Assembly (NCBI RefSeq): GCF_032883915.1
Contig: NZ_CP120717.1
Span: 1 to 52,500, forward strand
DNA from: Endozoicomonas sp. 8E
GTDB lineage: Bacteria; Pseudomonadota; Gammaproteobacteria; Pseudomonadales; Endozoicomonadaceae
Reading direction: 5' to 3'
DNA: 52,500 nt
Position numbers and translations under genes: made by a program
The notes under the pieces: generated by a model
Told to the model about the DNA's origin: nothing
Databases searched by the model: none
What the model saw: the letters and a program-made list of their open reading frames with translations, nothing else
Shown here: one piece after another, positions 9,778 through 19,272 of the stretch
Layout: each line of letters begins with the position of its first letter
Position numbering within the stretch: position 1 is the stretch's first letter

Positions 9778-12039
9778 TTAACTGAGTTTAAGAGGCAAGC
9801 TTCTTAAACGCTTACCTGTTGCTGCAAAGATGGCATTGCCCACAGCCGCTGCAATGGGCGGCAGGCCTGGTTCACCGACACCGCTTGGTGCTTCATCGCT
9901 GTCAACGATGACCACATCAATTTCTGGTGATTCATGCATTCGCAGTATCGGGTAATCATGGAAGTTACTTTGAATCACTGCACCGTCTTTGAGTGTGATC
10001 TCTCCATAAAGAGCAGCGGTCAAACCAAATAAGATGCCACTTTCCATTTGTTGGATAACGATTTCGGGGTTAACCGCCAGACCGCAATCTACCACACAAG
10101 TCACTTTGTGAACTTTGATTTGGCCGTTGTTCACAGATACCTGTGCGATTTCTGTCACATATGACAAGAACGAAGTATGAGCTGCTACGCCGTGATAATG
10201 ACCTTCTGGTAAAGGATTTCCCCAGCCCGCTTTGTCGGCAGCAATTTTTAAAGTGTTCGCCAGTCGAGGATTATTTTTCAGGTGTTTAAGGCGATAGGCG
10301 ACAGGATCCTGTTTTTGCAAAATGGCGATTTCATCCATCATGCTTTCTTTAAAGAAACCGCTGAATGAGTGACCAACACTACGCCAAAAACCTATGGGCA
10401 GTCCCGGATCAACCGTAACATGGTCAACGGATTTATGGTTGGCATCATAATCTTCGAATAAGCCTTCTACTGAAGTAGGATCCACCGTCCAGCCATCAAA
10501 CAGGCCGTAACCGGCTTTACTGATCCAGTCGACCATAGCGTCAGGCAGGAATGCTGGCATCATGGCATCGGCCAGTTCATCCATGCTATAAGGTATGACA
10601 TTTGCACCAGAGCGCTTAACGTTCCAGCTGTCAATATTACCGTCTTTATCTAAGCCAACTTGAAACTTAGCCAGGGTCGCAGGGCGATAATAGTCGTGTT
10701 TTGTATCATCTTCGCGACTCCAGATCAGTTGCACTGGCAGGCCTGATGCCTTGGCTATGGAAACGGCTTCGGCAACAAAGTCGCTTGATATACGACGTCC
10801 GAATCCTCCCCCGAGAAATGTACTATGAATCGTGACGTCATCTTTTGCTACATCACCGTAAAAAGCACCCAGTTTGGCGGCAATTCCGGGGTTTTGGCTT
10901 CCTGTCCAAATGTCTAATTTGTCACCCGTGAATTTCGCGGTGCAATTCATAGGTTCCATAGTGGCGTGGGCCAGGAAGGGGGCCCAATATTCTCCAGATA
11001 CAACGGTGCCGGAAGCTTTTAATGCATTGCGACCCTCTCCTTCTTCGTGTGCATTATCCGCTTCATCGCTATCCAAAGCTTCTTTAAAGAGTTGTTTACC
11101 GTTACCTGCTTCAGTGGCAGCGCTGGTAAATTTTGAGAGAGTTTCAGGTAATTCCCATTGTACTTCTAGCACAGGTAAGGCCGCTTTTGCCTGATAGTAA
11201 TGATCCGCAACCACGGCTACACCGTTGAAGATTCTGACAACAGCTTTTACACCGGGCATGCTTTTCACTTTGCTGTCATCAAAGCTTTTCACAGTGCCAC
11301 CAAATACCGGGCAACGCTTTAACACAGCCCGGTGCAGGCCCTCAAACTCTACATCCAAGCCAAATTCCGCCAAGCCTGTGCTTTTTGCTACAGCATCCAG
11401 ACGTTTTGAGTATTTACCAATATATTTGAAGTCTGCTCTTTTCTTGATGGGTGTTTCTTCAGGAAGGCTCAATTGAGAAGCCGCTTCGCTGAATGCACCG
11501 TAAGGTAGCTTTTTACCCTTGGCTACAATCATTCCATTATCAGTTTGGATTTGATCAACTGACAAATGAAGTACGTTTGCGGCAGCTTGTCGAATAACCA
11601 TACGAACATTTGCTGCCATTTGGCGAAGCGCAATGAAATGAGTACGAATACTGTTGCTACCACCTGTTAGTTGCAGGCCATATTCCGGGTTTGCGTATTC
11701 TTCGCAAGCGCCAACCAGTTTAACCTTGATGTTATCTGGATGAACGTCGAGTTCTTCTGCCAGCACTGTGGTCAGGCCTGTGTATACACCCTGTCCCATT
11801 TCCGAGCGGGGAAGATAAAAATAGATTTCATTATTGCCGGTAATTTGCAGCAAAGCATTGGGTTGCAGATCACCGTTCATATTATTGTGGGATTTATTGC
11901 TGGCACAGGCAGCCAGGGGAATTCCAACCACCAGACCGCCACCAATAATGCCCAGTTTTTTGAGAAAGCTACGGCGGGAGCTGTTTTCTAATGTCTGTTC
12001 TTTTTTCGGTAGCGATTTTTTTTGTTCAGTGACACTCAT
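9778..12039 (-). CDS. iorB: Molybdopterin-binding subunit of an IorB-type molybdenum hydroxylase
   Basis: The 753-residue product is the large subunit of a xanthine dehydrogenase-family enzyme of the isoquinoline 1-oxidoreductase/aldehyde dehydrogenase type. It begins with a twin-arginine signal (SRRSFLK at 21-27, then a hydrophobic run), so it is exported folded; the run ends in LAAC, which could also act as a lipobox with Cys45. Cofactor-binding stretches include PRSEMGQGVYTGL, FLGGGFGRRISSDFV, WRSVGHSFSGFFKESMMDE and the C-terminal GVGEPGLPPIAAAVGNAI with the catalytic Glu. The start overlaps the end of the iron-sulfur subunit gene by 4 bp. The substrate (N-heterocycle or aldehyde) cannot be predicted. 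Confidence 0.92.
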   Translation of the reverse strand: MSVTEQKKSLPKKEQTLENSSRRSFLKKLGIIGGGLVVGIPLAACASNKSHNNMNGDLQPNALLQITGNNEIYFYLPRSEMGQGVYTGLTTVLAEELDVHPDNIKVKLVGACEEYANPEYGLQLTGGSNSIRTHFIALRQMAANVRMVIRQAAANVLHLSVDQIQTDNGMIVAKGKKLPYGAFSEAASQLSLPEETPIKKRADFKYIGKYSKRLDAVAKSTGLAEFGLDVEFEGLHRAVLKRCPVFGGTVKSFDDSKVKSMPGVKAVVRIFNGVAVVADHYYQAKAALPVLEVQWELPETLSKFTSAATEAGNGKQLFKEALDSDEADNAHEEGEGRNALKASGTVVSGEYWAPFLAHATMEPMNCTAKFTGDKLDIWTGSQNPGIAAKLGAFYGDVAKDDVTIHSTFLGGGFGRRISSDFVAEAVSIAKASGLPVQLIWSREDDTKHDYYRPATLAKFQVGLDKDGNIDSWNVKRSGANVIPYSMDELADAMMPAFLPDAMVDWISKAGYGLFDGWTVDPTSVEGLFEDYDANHKSVDHVTVDPGLPIGFWRSVGHSFSGFFKESMMDEIAILQKQDPVAYRLKHLKNNPRLANTLKIAADKAGWGNPLPEGHYHGVAAHTSFLSYVTEIAQVSVNNGQIKVHKVTCVVDCGLAVNPEIVIQQMESGILFGLTAALYGEITLKDGAVIQSNFHDYPILRMHESPEIDVVIVDSDEAPSGVGEPGLPPIAAAVGNAIFAATGKRLRSLPLKLS

Positions 12040-12584
12040 GATTGCACTTCCTGTGTTTCCAGTGAAGAAGTTGCCCTTGGATCAAACAGTTGCGCGGCTT
12101 GCAAACGGCCTTTGCCATTTCTTAAATCTGCCGCAGCATTTTTGATGGCTTTTTTCACATTAGGATAAGTACCGCAGCGGCAAATGTTGCCGCTCATGGC
12201 GTTGTCGATGTCACTGTCACTGGGGTTTGTATTCTGGCTAAGTAATGCGGTAGCACTGACGATTTGCCCACTCTGGCAATAGCCACATTGTGGAACACCG
12301 GCTTCTACCCAGGCGTTCTGCAAAGTGGACATCATTTTTGGATTACCAATGCCTTCAATGGTGGTGATATTTCTATTGGCCACGGCTTGAACGGGCATAA
12401 TGCAGGCTCGGGAACTGACACCATCGATTAACATGCTACAGGCACCACACAAGCCCATACCGCAACCGAATTTTGTACCTTTCATTTTTAAATGTTCGCG
12501 AACCACCCAAAGCAAAGGTGTATCGCCCGGTGCGTCTACATTGACCGTTTGTCCGTTGAGTTTAAAGCTAATCACTTGTGCCAC
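12036..12584 (-). CDS. iorA: [2Fe-2S] subunit of the molybdenum hydroxylase (IorA type)
   Basis: This small subunit passes electrons from the molybdenum centre. Numbered from GTG 12584, the N-terminal plant-type ferredoxin cluster is bound by C41, C46, C49 (CGMGLCGAC) and C61, and the second cluster by C100, C103, C135 and C137 (CGYC...CRC). The reading frame is open up to 12674, but homologues begin near the sequence VISFKLNGQTV, so GTG 12584 is the likely start (about 182 aa). It lacks a signal of its own and probably travels with the Tat-exported large subunit. The 4-bp overlap with iorB means coupled translation. First gene of the iorA-iorB-xdhC-mocA operon. Confidence 0.9.
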   Translation of the reverse strand: MAQVISFKLNGQTVNVDAPGDTPLLWVVREHLKMKGTKFGCGMGLCGACSMLIDGVSSRACIMPVQAVANRNITTIEGIGNPKMMSTLQNAWVEAGVPQCGYCQSGQIVSATALLSQNTNPSDSDIDNAMSGNICRCGTYPNVKKAIKNAAADLRNGKGRLQAAQLFDPRATSSLETQEVQS

Positions 12585-12934
12585 CCAGCTGTGCCAGTTT
12601 CTTGTCTGGCTCAAAAAAACAACCCTGTTAATATGCTTTGAGCCATTTATTATTTTGTGGTTTAGGGTAACCACCTCATATCCGTCGTATACTCTGCTGC
12701 TTAAACAATAGTCTCAGCAACCCGGCGGAGGCAGTTTCAGTCACGGATCATTATACGGAACTCTGCCCACAAGCATAGTGGGAGGTCTGGTCACGCTTTC
12801 AAAGACCAGAATGGCCTGCCAGAGACACTGAGCATGGATGGATTGTTAAAGTGGAATGGATAGCCTGACAATCTGATTTTGTTTTCAGGATACACAGGCT
12901 TGGTTGCGCCGGGTAAAACATAAACTCTGAAGCG
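12585..12934. other. Intergenic region between iorA and fbpC with two hairpins
   Basis: No gene is apparent. Two inverted repeats follow each other: CCCAC/GTGGG (12766-12770 and 12778-12782) and TCTGGTC/GACCAGA (12786-12792 and 12804-12810). The region must hold the promoter of iorA and the end of the fbpBC transcript. Neither hairpin is followed by a T-run on the minus strand, so a terminator role is uncertain. Confidence 0.4.
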
Positions 12935-13993
12935 TCAGATTGAATACCCTTTCTGATCGAACAGAAGCAGGTCATGGGGTCTTACCGAGATATCCACAGG
13001 TGTGCTTTCCGGGAACGGGGTTGAGTTTTCCACAACCAGAATATTTTCTTCCAGCTTAACCTCGGTCCTTAATCGGGTTCCCATAAACTGCTGGCTTTTA
13101 ATCTGGGCAGGATTCAGCGGGTTTTCGCACTGACACCTCTCAATCGAAAACATTTGCGGGCGGATAAACAGTTCTGCAGTCTGACCGGGGTCTGCTGAAA
13201 TATCAGTGGATGACTCAACGACGCCGACCGGTGTTGAAACAGTGCGACTGTTTATCACTTCACAGGGCAGGAGATTACCAGACCCCATAAACTCTGCCAC
13301 AAAGCGGGATGCCGGGCGGTTATAGACGTCGAAAGAGTGACCTCGTTGCAGAATGTTGCCATCATGCATAATGGCAACGGAATCAGCAAAGGCAAAACCT
13401 TCATCACGATTATGGGTGACAAACAGTCCAGTGACTTTCTGTTGCTTGAGAATATCCCTGACCTCCCTCACCAGTCTCTGTCTTACCTGACTGTCAATAT
13501 TGGAAAAAGGTTCGTCCAGCAACAACAGGGAAGGGCTGTTAGCCAAGGCTCTGGCAATAGCAACACGTTGTTGTTGGCCGCCAGAAAGTTCATGAGGATA
13601 GCGCTTGTCCAGGCCAGAAAGGTTGACCAGCTCCAGCATGGCTTCGACACGCCTGCGGGTATCTTTGCGAGAAAGGTTTTTCAGACCAAAAGCAATATTG
13701 TGAAACACAGTCAGATGAGGGAACAGAGCATAGTCCTGAAAGATCATTCCCATTCCACGCCGTTCCGGGGGCAGTGTTCCATGGACTGAACTGACAACCT
13801 GACCGTGCAGGGAAATGGTCCCTGCAGATGGCTGAAGAAGACCTGAAATGGCTTTTAAAAGCGTGGTTTTACCGCAGCCGCTTCGACCCAGCAGGCAAAC
13901 AATTTCTCCCTGTTCTACCTCAAGGCTCAGGTTAGAGAGTACTTCTGTCTGTTCATAACGGCAGCTCAGGCCTGCAATAGTCAGGGCGGTCAT
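12935..13993 (-). CDS. fbpC: Iron(III) ABC transporter ATP-binding protein
   Basis: This is the ATPase that powers ferric iron import across the inner membrane. The 352-residue product has Walker A GRSGCGKT (36-43), Q-loop FQDYALFPHL, the signature LSGGQ (136-140), Walker B LLLLDEP (156-162) and the H-loop FVTHNRDE. A C-terminal regulatory TOBE-like domain follows from about residue 240 (NLLPCEVINS onward). It overlaps the permease gene by 4 bp. The family also includes putative spermidine and sulfate transporters; the FbpB-type permease and FbpA-type binding protein point to iron. Confidence 0.9.
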   Translation of the reverse strand: MTALTIAGLSCRYEQTEVLSNLSLEVEQGEIVCLLGRSGCGKTTLLKAISGLLQPSAGTISLHGQVVSSVHGTLPPERRGMGMIFQDYALFPHLTVFHNIAFGLKNLSRKDTRRRVEAMLELVNLSGLDKRYPHELSGGQQQRVAIARALANSPSLLLLDEPFSNIDSQVRQRLVREVRDILKQQKVTGLFVTHNRDEGFAFADSVAIMHDGNILQRGHSFDVYNRPASRFVAEFMGSGNLLPCEVINSRTVSTPVGVVESSTDISADPGQTAELFIRPQMFSIERCQCENPLNPAQIKSQQFMGTRLRTEVKLEENILVVENSTPFPESTPVDISVRPHDLLLFDQKGYSI

Positions 13994-15708
13994 TTTTGTT
14001 CTGCCTCCAGCGAACGGTTCAGAAGTATCAGTGGTATCAGTCCGGCCAGTACCATTATCAATGCTGCCAGAGCAGCCTCTTCCAGTCTTTCATCGGAAAC
14101 AAACTGGAAAACCCGGGTAGCCAGTGACTCAAAGCCAAAAGGTCTCAAAAGAAGAGTAGCTGGCAGCTCTTTCATGGATTCGATAAAAACCAGCAGAAAT
14201 CCAGTCAACAAACCTCTGCGAATCATGGGAATATGAACGCGTCTCACCATTTCTGAAGGTTTGCATCCCAGTGTTCGGCTGGCCATATCCAGAGAAGGGG
14301 AGACTCTTCCCAGGCTGGATTCGACACTGCCAACGGCCACGGCAGAGAAGCGAACGGTGTAGGCGAAAACAAGGGCAAATATCGAGCCACTGAAAATCAG
14401 GCCAACGGGTGGTAATTCAAAGGCCATAATCAAACCATTCAAACCGTGGTCAGACAGGGTTAATGGGGTTAACACCGCAATCGCCAGAACATTTCCGGGA
14501 AGGGCATATCCGCTAGAAACCAACCGGGAAGGAATATTGGCAAAGCGATCGTCCTGAAGGCGCTGATACAGTCCCAGAAATAAGGCGACCAGTGTTGCAG
14601 ATGTGGCTGCGGCTAATGAAACCTTCAAACTGTTGAGGCTGTAAGTCAGCCATTCCTGGTTCCAGGAATCACTGAAATATCGGAAAACGTAATCCAGCAA
14701 AATAGCGGCAGGCAGAAGGAAACCCAGTATTACCGGCACCCAGCACCAGAACATGGCCAATGGCTTTTTCCAACCCCTCAAAACAGAGGCTTTCCTGTGA
14801 TCCTGCCCGGTGCTTTTCTGGTAGAGCTGTTGTCTCCTGCGACTGTAACTTTCCAGTGAGATCAGCAGCATCACTACAACCAGCATGATGGCTGAAAGTT
14901 TGGCAGCGGCATTCAAACTGCCATAACCCAGCCAAGTGTCATAGACAGCTGTCGTTAGAGTCGGAACAGCAAAGTAATCAACCGTGGCAAAATCACCCAG
15001 TGTTTCGATGCCCATGAGGGCCAGGCCGGTGACGATAGCCGGTCTGGCCATGGGGATTGAGACCCTCAGAAAACTGGAAGCAGGAGAGCATCCGAGCAGT
15101 CGGCTGGCCAGCGTCTGACTCTGGGAATGTTCAAGAAATGCGGTTCTGGCCAGCAGATAAAGATAAGGATAAAGCACCAGCGCCAAAATGATGACTGCAC
15201 CACCCAGACTGCGAATATCCGGGAAAAAATAATCCGCAGCACTCTGCCAACCCGTTAAATCCCTCAGCAGTCTTTGCACAGGGCCGGCGTACTCCAGCAG
15301 GTCTGTATAGATATAGGCGACCACGTAAGAGGGCATGGCCAGAGGCAGTACCAGAAGCCATTGCAGATAACGTTTACCGGGAATTTCACAGTTTGCCATG
15401 ATCCAGGCTGCAGGAAGGGCAAGGATCAAACCCAGAATAGCGACACCCAGGATCAACAGTACGGTGTTGAGGATATAAGTGCCCAGCACAGTATTTCGCA
15501 GATGAGCAAAAATCTCACCGCTAGGCGCCGACGCTTCATAGACCAGAGCCAAAAACGGAGTAAAAAGCAGAAGAGCCAGCAACCAGCTGCCAGCTCTCCA
15601 GAAAATCGAAAGGCCTTGTCTTGAATATGACTTATCAATGCCACGCTGCAAAGAGAGTGGTGATAAGTCATTTTCCTGTGTTTCTATGGCGGTAAGCACC
15701 TGTTTCAT
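13990..15708 (-). CDS. fbpB: Iron(III) ABC transporter permease, fused two-domain type
   Basis: The 572-residue membrane protein has two homologous halves of about six membrane segments each, as in FbpB/AfuB permeases. EAA-type loops that contact the ATPase appear in both halves (ASRLLGCSPASSFLRVSIPMARPAIVTGLAL in the first, ASRTLGCKPSEMVRRVHIPMIRRGLLTGFLL in the second). It overlaps fbpC by 4 bp, so the two are co-translated. The binding protein gene fbpA, normally directly upstream, lies 9.8 kb away at 25513-26529. A short stretch of this gene (about 15569-15620) recurs in degenerate form next to fbpA (25456-25508) and in the array spacer (22416-22468). Confidence 0.92.
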   Translation of the reverse strand: MKQVLTAIETQENDLSPLSLQRGIDKSYSRQGLSIFWRAGSWLLALLLFTPFLALVYEASAPSGEIFAHLRNTVLGTYILNTVLLILGVAILGLILALPAAWIMANCEIPGKRYLQWLLVLPLAMPSYVVAYIYTDLLEYAGPVQRLLRDLTGWQSAADYFFPDIRSLGGAVIILALVLYPYLYLLARTAFLEHSQSQTLASRLLGCSPASSFLRVSIPMARPAIVTGLALMGIETLGDFATVDYFAVPTLTTAVYDTWLGYGSLNAAAKLSAIMLVVVMLLISLESYSRRRQQLYQKSTGQDHRKASVLRGWKKPLAMFWCWVPVILGFLLPAAILLDYVFRYFSDSWNQEWLTYSLNSLKVSLAAATSATLVALFLGLYQRLQDDRFANIPSRLVSSGYALPGNVLAIAVLTPLTLSDHGLNGLIMAFELPPVGLIFSGSIFALVFAYTVRFSAVAVGSVESSLGRVSPSLDMASRTLGCKPSEMVRRVHIPMIRRGLLTGFLLVFIESMKELPATLLLRPFGFESLATRVFQFVSDERLEEAALAALIMVLAGLIPLILLNRSLEAEQK

Positions 15709-15837
15709 GAAAGTCTGTTCAAATATCTGTCCGAGCTCTGCCAGGCGGTCAATTTTACAGAAAACGGAATGAATATCAGTAAAATTTGCATCTCTCTTTC
15801 AAACAGCAGGGTCTGTTCTGAAAAGAGATCAACTCAA

Positions 15838-15920
15838 TGACAGATCAAAACGGACTTCGTCCAACAATTTCTGAGTGGTCACGTAGTTCTCAGTGAAGGT
15901 AGCCTGAGCTTTCTCACTCA
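15838..15920 (-). pseudogene. Remnant of the fbpA 3' end, internally deleted
   Basis: The sequence 15840-15891 matches the last codons of fbpA (25516-25567) with a few changes, and then continues directly with a match to 25672-25700, so about 100 bp are missing between the two pieces. The fbpA stop codon is not kept. It sits in the otherwise non-coding 300-bp stretch (15709-16008) upstream of fbpB. This supports fbpA having once been next to fbpB, or a partial copy of it left there by rearrangement. Confidence 0.75.
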
Positions 15921-16008
15921 AACTATGCAGTCACGTGTAGACTTGCCTTTTAAATGCCTGCTCTCAATTGTGTACGGTAATACAGTAGACCAAAGGTTGA
16001 GGTAATTT

Positions 16009-16281
16009 ATGGAGAGTGTCAGCGTTAATCAGTTCAGGGGTAACCTGAAAAGCTTTGTGGAGAAGGTTGTGGACAACCGCATTCCGCTTAAGGTCACTCG
16101 GCGCGGTGGAGAAGACTTTGTAGTGATCAGTGCTGATGACTGGGAGCGGGAACAAGAGACCCTTTATGTGCTGCAGAATAGTAGCTTGATGCAGCAGATT
16201 GCAGACTCAAAGAGTACACACAGCCGGGGTGAGGGCTATCAGCCAAGTGAAGAGGATATCAGTGAGATCATTGGTCTTTGA
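16009..16281 (+). CDS. Phd/YefM-family antitoxin
   Basis: The 90-residue product starts MESVSVNQFRGNLKSFVEKVVDNRIPLKVTRRGGEDFVVISADDWE, the typical N-terminal DNA-binding half of Phd/YefM antitoxins. The C-terminal half (LYVLQNSSLMQQI onward) is the toxin-binding tail found in antitoxins paired with Txe/YoeB RNases. A GAGGT ribosome-binding site lies 6 nt before the ATG. The toxin gene that overlaps its end is broken (next entry), so this is now an orphan antitoxin. Such proteins usually repress their own promoter, here expected near 15960-16000. Confidence 0.88.
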   Translation: MESVSVNQFRGNLKSFVEKVVDNRIPLKVTRRGGEDFVVISADDWEREQETLYVLQNSSLMQQIADSKSTHSRGEGYQPSEEDISEIIGL

Positions 16282-16387
16282 GGGTAATACTTGGCAGGTA
16301 TACGTAGCTTTACGCGAGAAAGATAGAGTGTGTCGTAAAAGCCAAAATTCAAATCCAGTAGGACGGGGATTCCTGTTAGTCACCTGA
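16262..16387 (+). pseudogene. Truncated Txe/YoeB-type toxin gene
   Basis: In the +1 frame overlapping the antitoxin end, GTG 16262 opens a frame reading RSLVFEGNTWQVYVALREKDR, which matches the start of Txe/YoeB-type mRNA interferases as I remember them (VFEGNTW..Y..LREKDK). The match ends at about 16328; the frame then runs into unrelated sequence and stops at 16387 after 41 codons, whereas family members have 80-90 residues. The catalytic C-terminal half is missing, so the toxin should be dead. The unrelated sequence to 16457 contains no gene I can recognise. Confidence 0.7.
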
Positions 16388-16457
16388 CAGGTTCCTGTTT
16401 CACAGTTCGTTGCTCTGGGAACAAGCGGGGCCGCCCAGGCTTGGTTCTCACACAAAA

Positions 16458-16641
16458 GCAATGAACTAAATCATTTCCTTTCTGTCTAAATATTAGGGCG
16501 ATAGTACAAGTTACGGATAATTTACCTCTTCTCTTGAGATTGCCTGTAGAACGGTCATGAAGCATTAAATTTGCCAGGCAAATGAGCTGACCACAAGGAC
16601 AGTATTAACAGCAGATACAACTTAATAAAGGACGATTAATT
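16458..16641 (+). repeat. Leader repeat, copy 1, with palindrome
   Basis: This is the first of three nearly identical leaders of about 170-185 bp that precede the tandem genes. It contains the perfect palindrome ATTTGCC-A-GGCAAAT at 16569-16583, about 60 bp before the start codon, and ends in an AAAGGACGATTAATT ribosome-binding region. Conservation right through the non-coding part suggests that promoter and operator sequences were duplicated with the genes. Confidence 0.8.
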
Positions 16642-19272
16642 ATGGATAATGCAAATACTTTTGTTACCGGCCATCAGTCAGGTGTACCTCTCCAATACGG
16701 AAAAACAGAGACTGAATCATCTAAAATAACGGCTGAAAATAGCCCCTCTCTCACCACTTCAGGTTCCACCTCAAGAAGTGTAAAGCCCTCGCCAGTAAAA
16801 AATGGTGGTGAGATGAGCGTCGCTGACAACCCGAAAGAAAGGGGGGATTCAAGCGGGCAGACGCAGAGCCTGAGGAAAAGAATAATTGAAAATTCCAGTA
16901 CTTCGTTCTCCGCAAGCGGTACTGTCATATCTAAACAAGGTTCAAAACAATACCGACCCTACTTCTATGACCCTTTCTACGAAGTTGATCGGGGTATTCA
17001 AGAACATCATATTGAATCTTTACGCAAGATAACTCCCTCTTACAAATCCTTCCCGGCAAATGGCAGTAATAGGCCCATGGATGAACTATTTGCCGAACAT
17101 ACGATTCATTGGCTCCAGCGCATTAACACATCATACGAAGAGCGGAGCTCAGTCATTACAAGCATTTATGATTTTTATAATTTTTATAAAAAAAAGGCAT
17201 CATTAGAAAAAGTCAGTGTTACCAAATTGAGCACTGGCTTAGACTCGACAAGTTTATCTCCTTCTGGCTCAGCCAGGGCAGACTGTTCTCCTTCCTTTGC
17301 TCAGATGTATGATGGGATAGAACGGCTGGAGTTAAGAAAACGTCTGGGTATATTTTATCCTGAGGATTATAAGAAATATGAACTTCCCGAGCTGTCATAC
17401 GGTATCTACCTCGGGCGGCACACACTACCAGAATTTTTTGACCTGGGTAACAGAAACAGTTTTGTAGCAGTGGATAACGGGCATACACCCAGTGAGTGTC
17501 TGAATGCTTTTTTTCATGGTCCTACCCTCGCGGACTGTGCAACGGCTTTACTGGCCTGTCAGTATCGAGCCATTGAATCCATCATTGGCACTGACGAATT
17601 CAACCGGATCTTTGGTGCACCGATCTCAAAGTTCAGAATTTCCTGTACGATTATGTCGCATACCAGCAAACACACTACTAACGTCGGGAATATTGATCCA
17701 ATCGATGCCACCAACCCTATCTATGATCTGTTTTACAATCTTTCGCTCAGTGACGAAACCGGCACTAATTTAACTGGCAGGGAACTGTCAGAACGGGATA
17801 TCAAAAAGGGTGATGTCATCTACATTCAGGGTGTTGAAAGCTACCTGGAGAAACATAAGAGCGGTTGTTCTCTGGGTTTTAATCTGATGTGCACCGGGCA
17901 AAACAGCAGCGGACAGAATCTCTATCTGGGGTTTGGTCCAGATAAATTTGATGAACCGAAAACCTACGACCAAGTCAAAAAAATACTGATTGATGGCTAC
18001 AATAAACCACAGAATTCTGTGACAAACTATGCAATCAAAAAGGGGGAAACGCAGTATGCCCAGCTGAAAGACAGTATTCTGCCCCATGACCACCCTATTG
18101 TTGGCATCACTTTTGCGCTTCGCTTCAGTATGGAGTTCTGGAAATATTTTTCGTCGCAGCGCGACCAAGTCTGGCATCATCGACCGCTGTTGCCTGTCAC
18201 ACCGACTATGAAACCAAAGCCGGTGCATCAGGTTTCACTGTTCACCATTGAAAATCTTGATGCTGATCTGGATCAATTGGAACCCGACTCAGAACAGCAG
18301 GAACGGATGAAAGATGCGGCCCGGAAGTTCACACACGCTGTGATTAATAATCAGGGTGGAGCCTCGCACAAAAAGCCCATGGGACTATTCCTGACCGGAT
18401 CAGCGGGAATAGGAAAAACGTACCTTTGTGTAGCTGTTGCCAAAAAAGCAGCCGAATATGGTGCCAGCGTCCTTTACATAGACGAAGCTATGGTACGCGA
18501 TCTGTATATGGACTATCAGGGTAGAGAAGAGCAATGGGCCAAAAAGATCGACGAAATGCTTGCCGGAAAGGATTTGGTGGTCATTGATGATGCCAACGAC
18601 GGATGCCTTTGCAAAAAACTTCTGGCAAAAGCAATGAAACATGTGATGACTGATAACAAGGCCATCATGCTCAGTTCAAATAATTATATTCCTGTCAAGG
18701 ATGCAACCCCTTGCGTTATTAATCCCTTAACCAGGGAAGCCCATAACTTTCTTTACCTGAGCGATTTGCAGGGGGACAGTCGCCGTTCCCAATGGTGGCA
18801 CAGCCCTGAAATACAGGCTGCTGATGCAATATCGCAACTGGGTCAGTATCATGGCCCCAGGGCGGCAGCAGTCATCACCGAGAACGCTGTATCAATAGAC
18901 GAAATGGCCAGAATGCTCAGTATTCCGGCAGAACAGATCCGTCAGGTGGGTTCCCCTCTTTCGCCCGGACTCCCACTAAAAATAAGCCCTGATTACCGTC
19001 TCAGCGATTTATCCAAAACACAGCATCAGGCTGTTTTTATGGAGTGTGATCCTGCTTATAGACGTGATGTTGAGCAGCTCATAAATATTGTTCAGAGAGT
19101 ACACGACGAAGGCTTAAAGCTGGTGGTCAAAACCAAAGACCGCTTATTATTGTTAAAAGCTGTACCGGATCTCCTGGAGAAAGACTTTTTTCTTGAAACG
19201 TACGAACTCCGTATTGCTGACCGACTCAAGCATATGTTCCGGGACTTTTCGGAATCCGGACTCCAGGGTTGA
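16642..19272 (+). CDS. Tandem paralog A: Tgl-like domain plus DnaC/IstB-type AAA+ ATPase
   Basis: I do not recognise this 876-residue protein as a named family. Residues 1-95 are Ser/Thr/Pro-rich and probably disordered. Residues about 285-450 resemble Bacillus spore transglutaminase Tgl (papain-like fold): GPTLADCAT with candidate nucleophile C299, then YRAIESIIGTDEFNRIF, and later GDVIYI and GFNLMCTG. Residues about 570-700 form a DnaC/IstB-like AAA+ module with Walker A GSAGIGKT (586-593), Walker B LVVIDD (645-650) and a sensor-1-like IMLSSN. A C-terminal region of about 170 residues (from HNFLYLSDLQGDS) is unassigned. Compared with paralogs B and C the native stop is lost (CTCCAGGGT against CTGTAAAGT), so it reads into a TGA in the downstream repeat. 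Function is unknown: a secreted host effector or a defence protein are both possible. Confidence 0.85.
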   Translation: MDNANTFVTGHQSGVPLQYGKTETESSKITAENSPSLTTSGSTSRSVKPSPVKNGGEMSVADNPKERGDSSGQTQSLRKRIIENSSTSFSASGTVISKQGSKQYRPYFYDPFYEVDRGIQEHHIESLRKITPSYKSFPANGSNRPMDELFAEHTIHWLQRINTSYEERSSVITSIYDFYNFYKKKASLEKVSVTKLSTGLDSTSLSPSGSARADCSPSFAQMYDGIERLELRKRLGIFYPEDYKKYELPELSYGIYLGRHTLPEFFDLGNRNSFVAVDNGHTPSECLNAFFHGPTLADCATALLACQYRAIESIIGTDEFNRIFGAPISKFRISCTIMSHTSKHTTNVGNIDPIDATNPIYDLFYNLSLSDETGTNLTGRELSERDIKKGDVIYIQGVESYLEKHKSGCSLGFNLMCTGQNSSGQNLYLGFGPDKFDEPKTYDQVKKILIDGYNKPQNSVTNYAIKKGETQYAQLKDSILPHDHPIVGITFALRFSMEFWKYFSSQRDQVWHHRPLLPVTPTMKPKPVHQVSLFTIENLDADLDQLEPDSEQQERMKDAARKFTHAVINNQGGASHKKPMGLFLTGSAGIGKTYLCVAVAKKAAEYGASVLYIDEAMVRDLYMDYQGREEQWAKKIDEMLAGKDLVVIDDANDGCLCKKLLAKAMKHVMTDNKAIMLSSNNYIPVKDATPCVINPLTREAHNFLYLSDLQGDSRRSQWWHSPEIQAADAISQLGQYHGPRAAAVITENAVSIDEMARMLSIPAEQIRQVGSPLSPGLPLKISPDYRLSDLSKTQHQAVFMECDPAYRRDVEQLINIVQRVHDEGLKLVVKTKDRLLLLKAVPDLLEKDFFLETYELRIADRLKHMFRDFSESGLQG

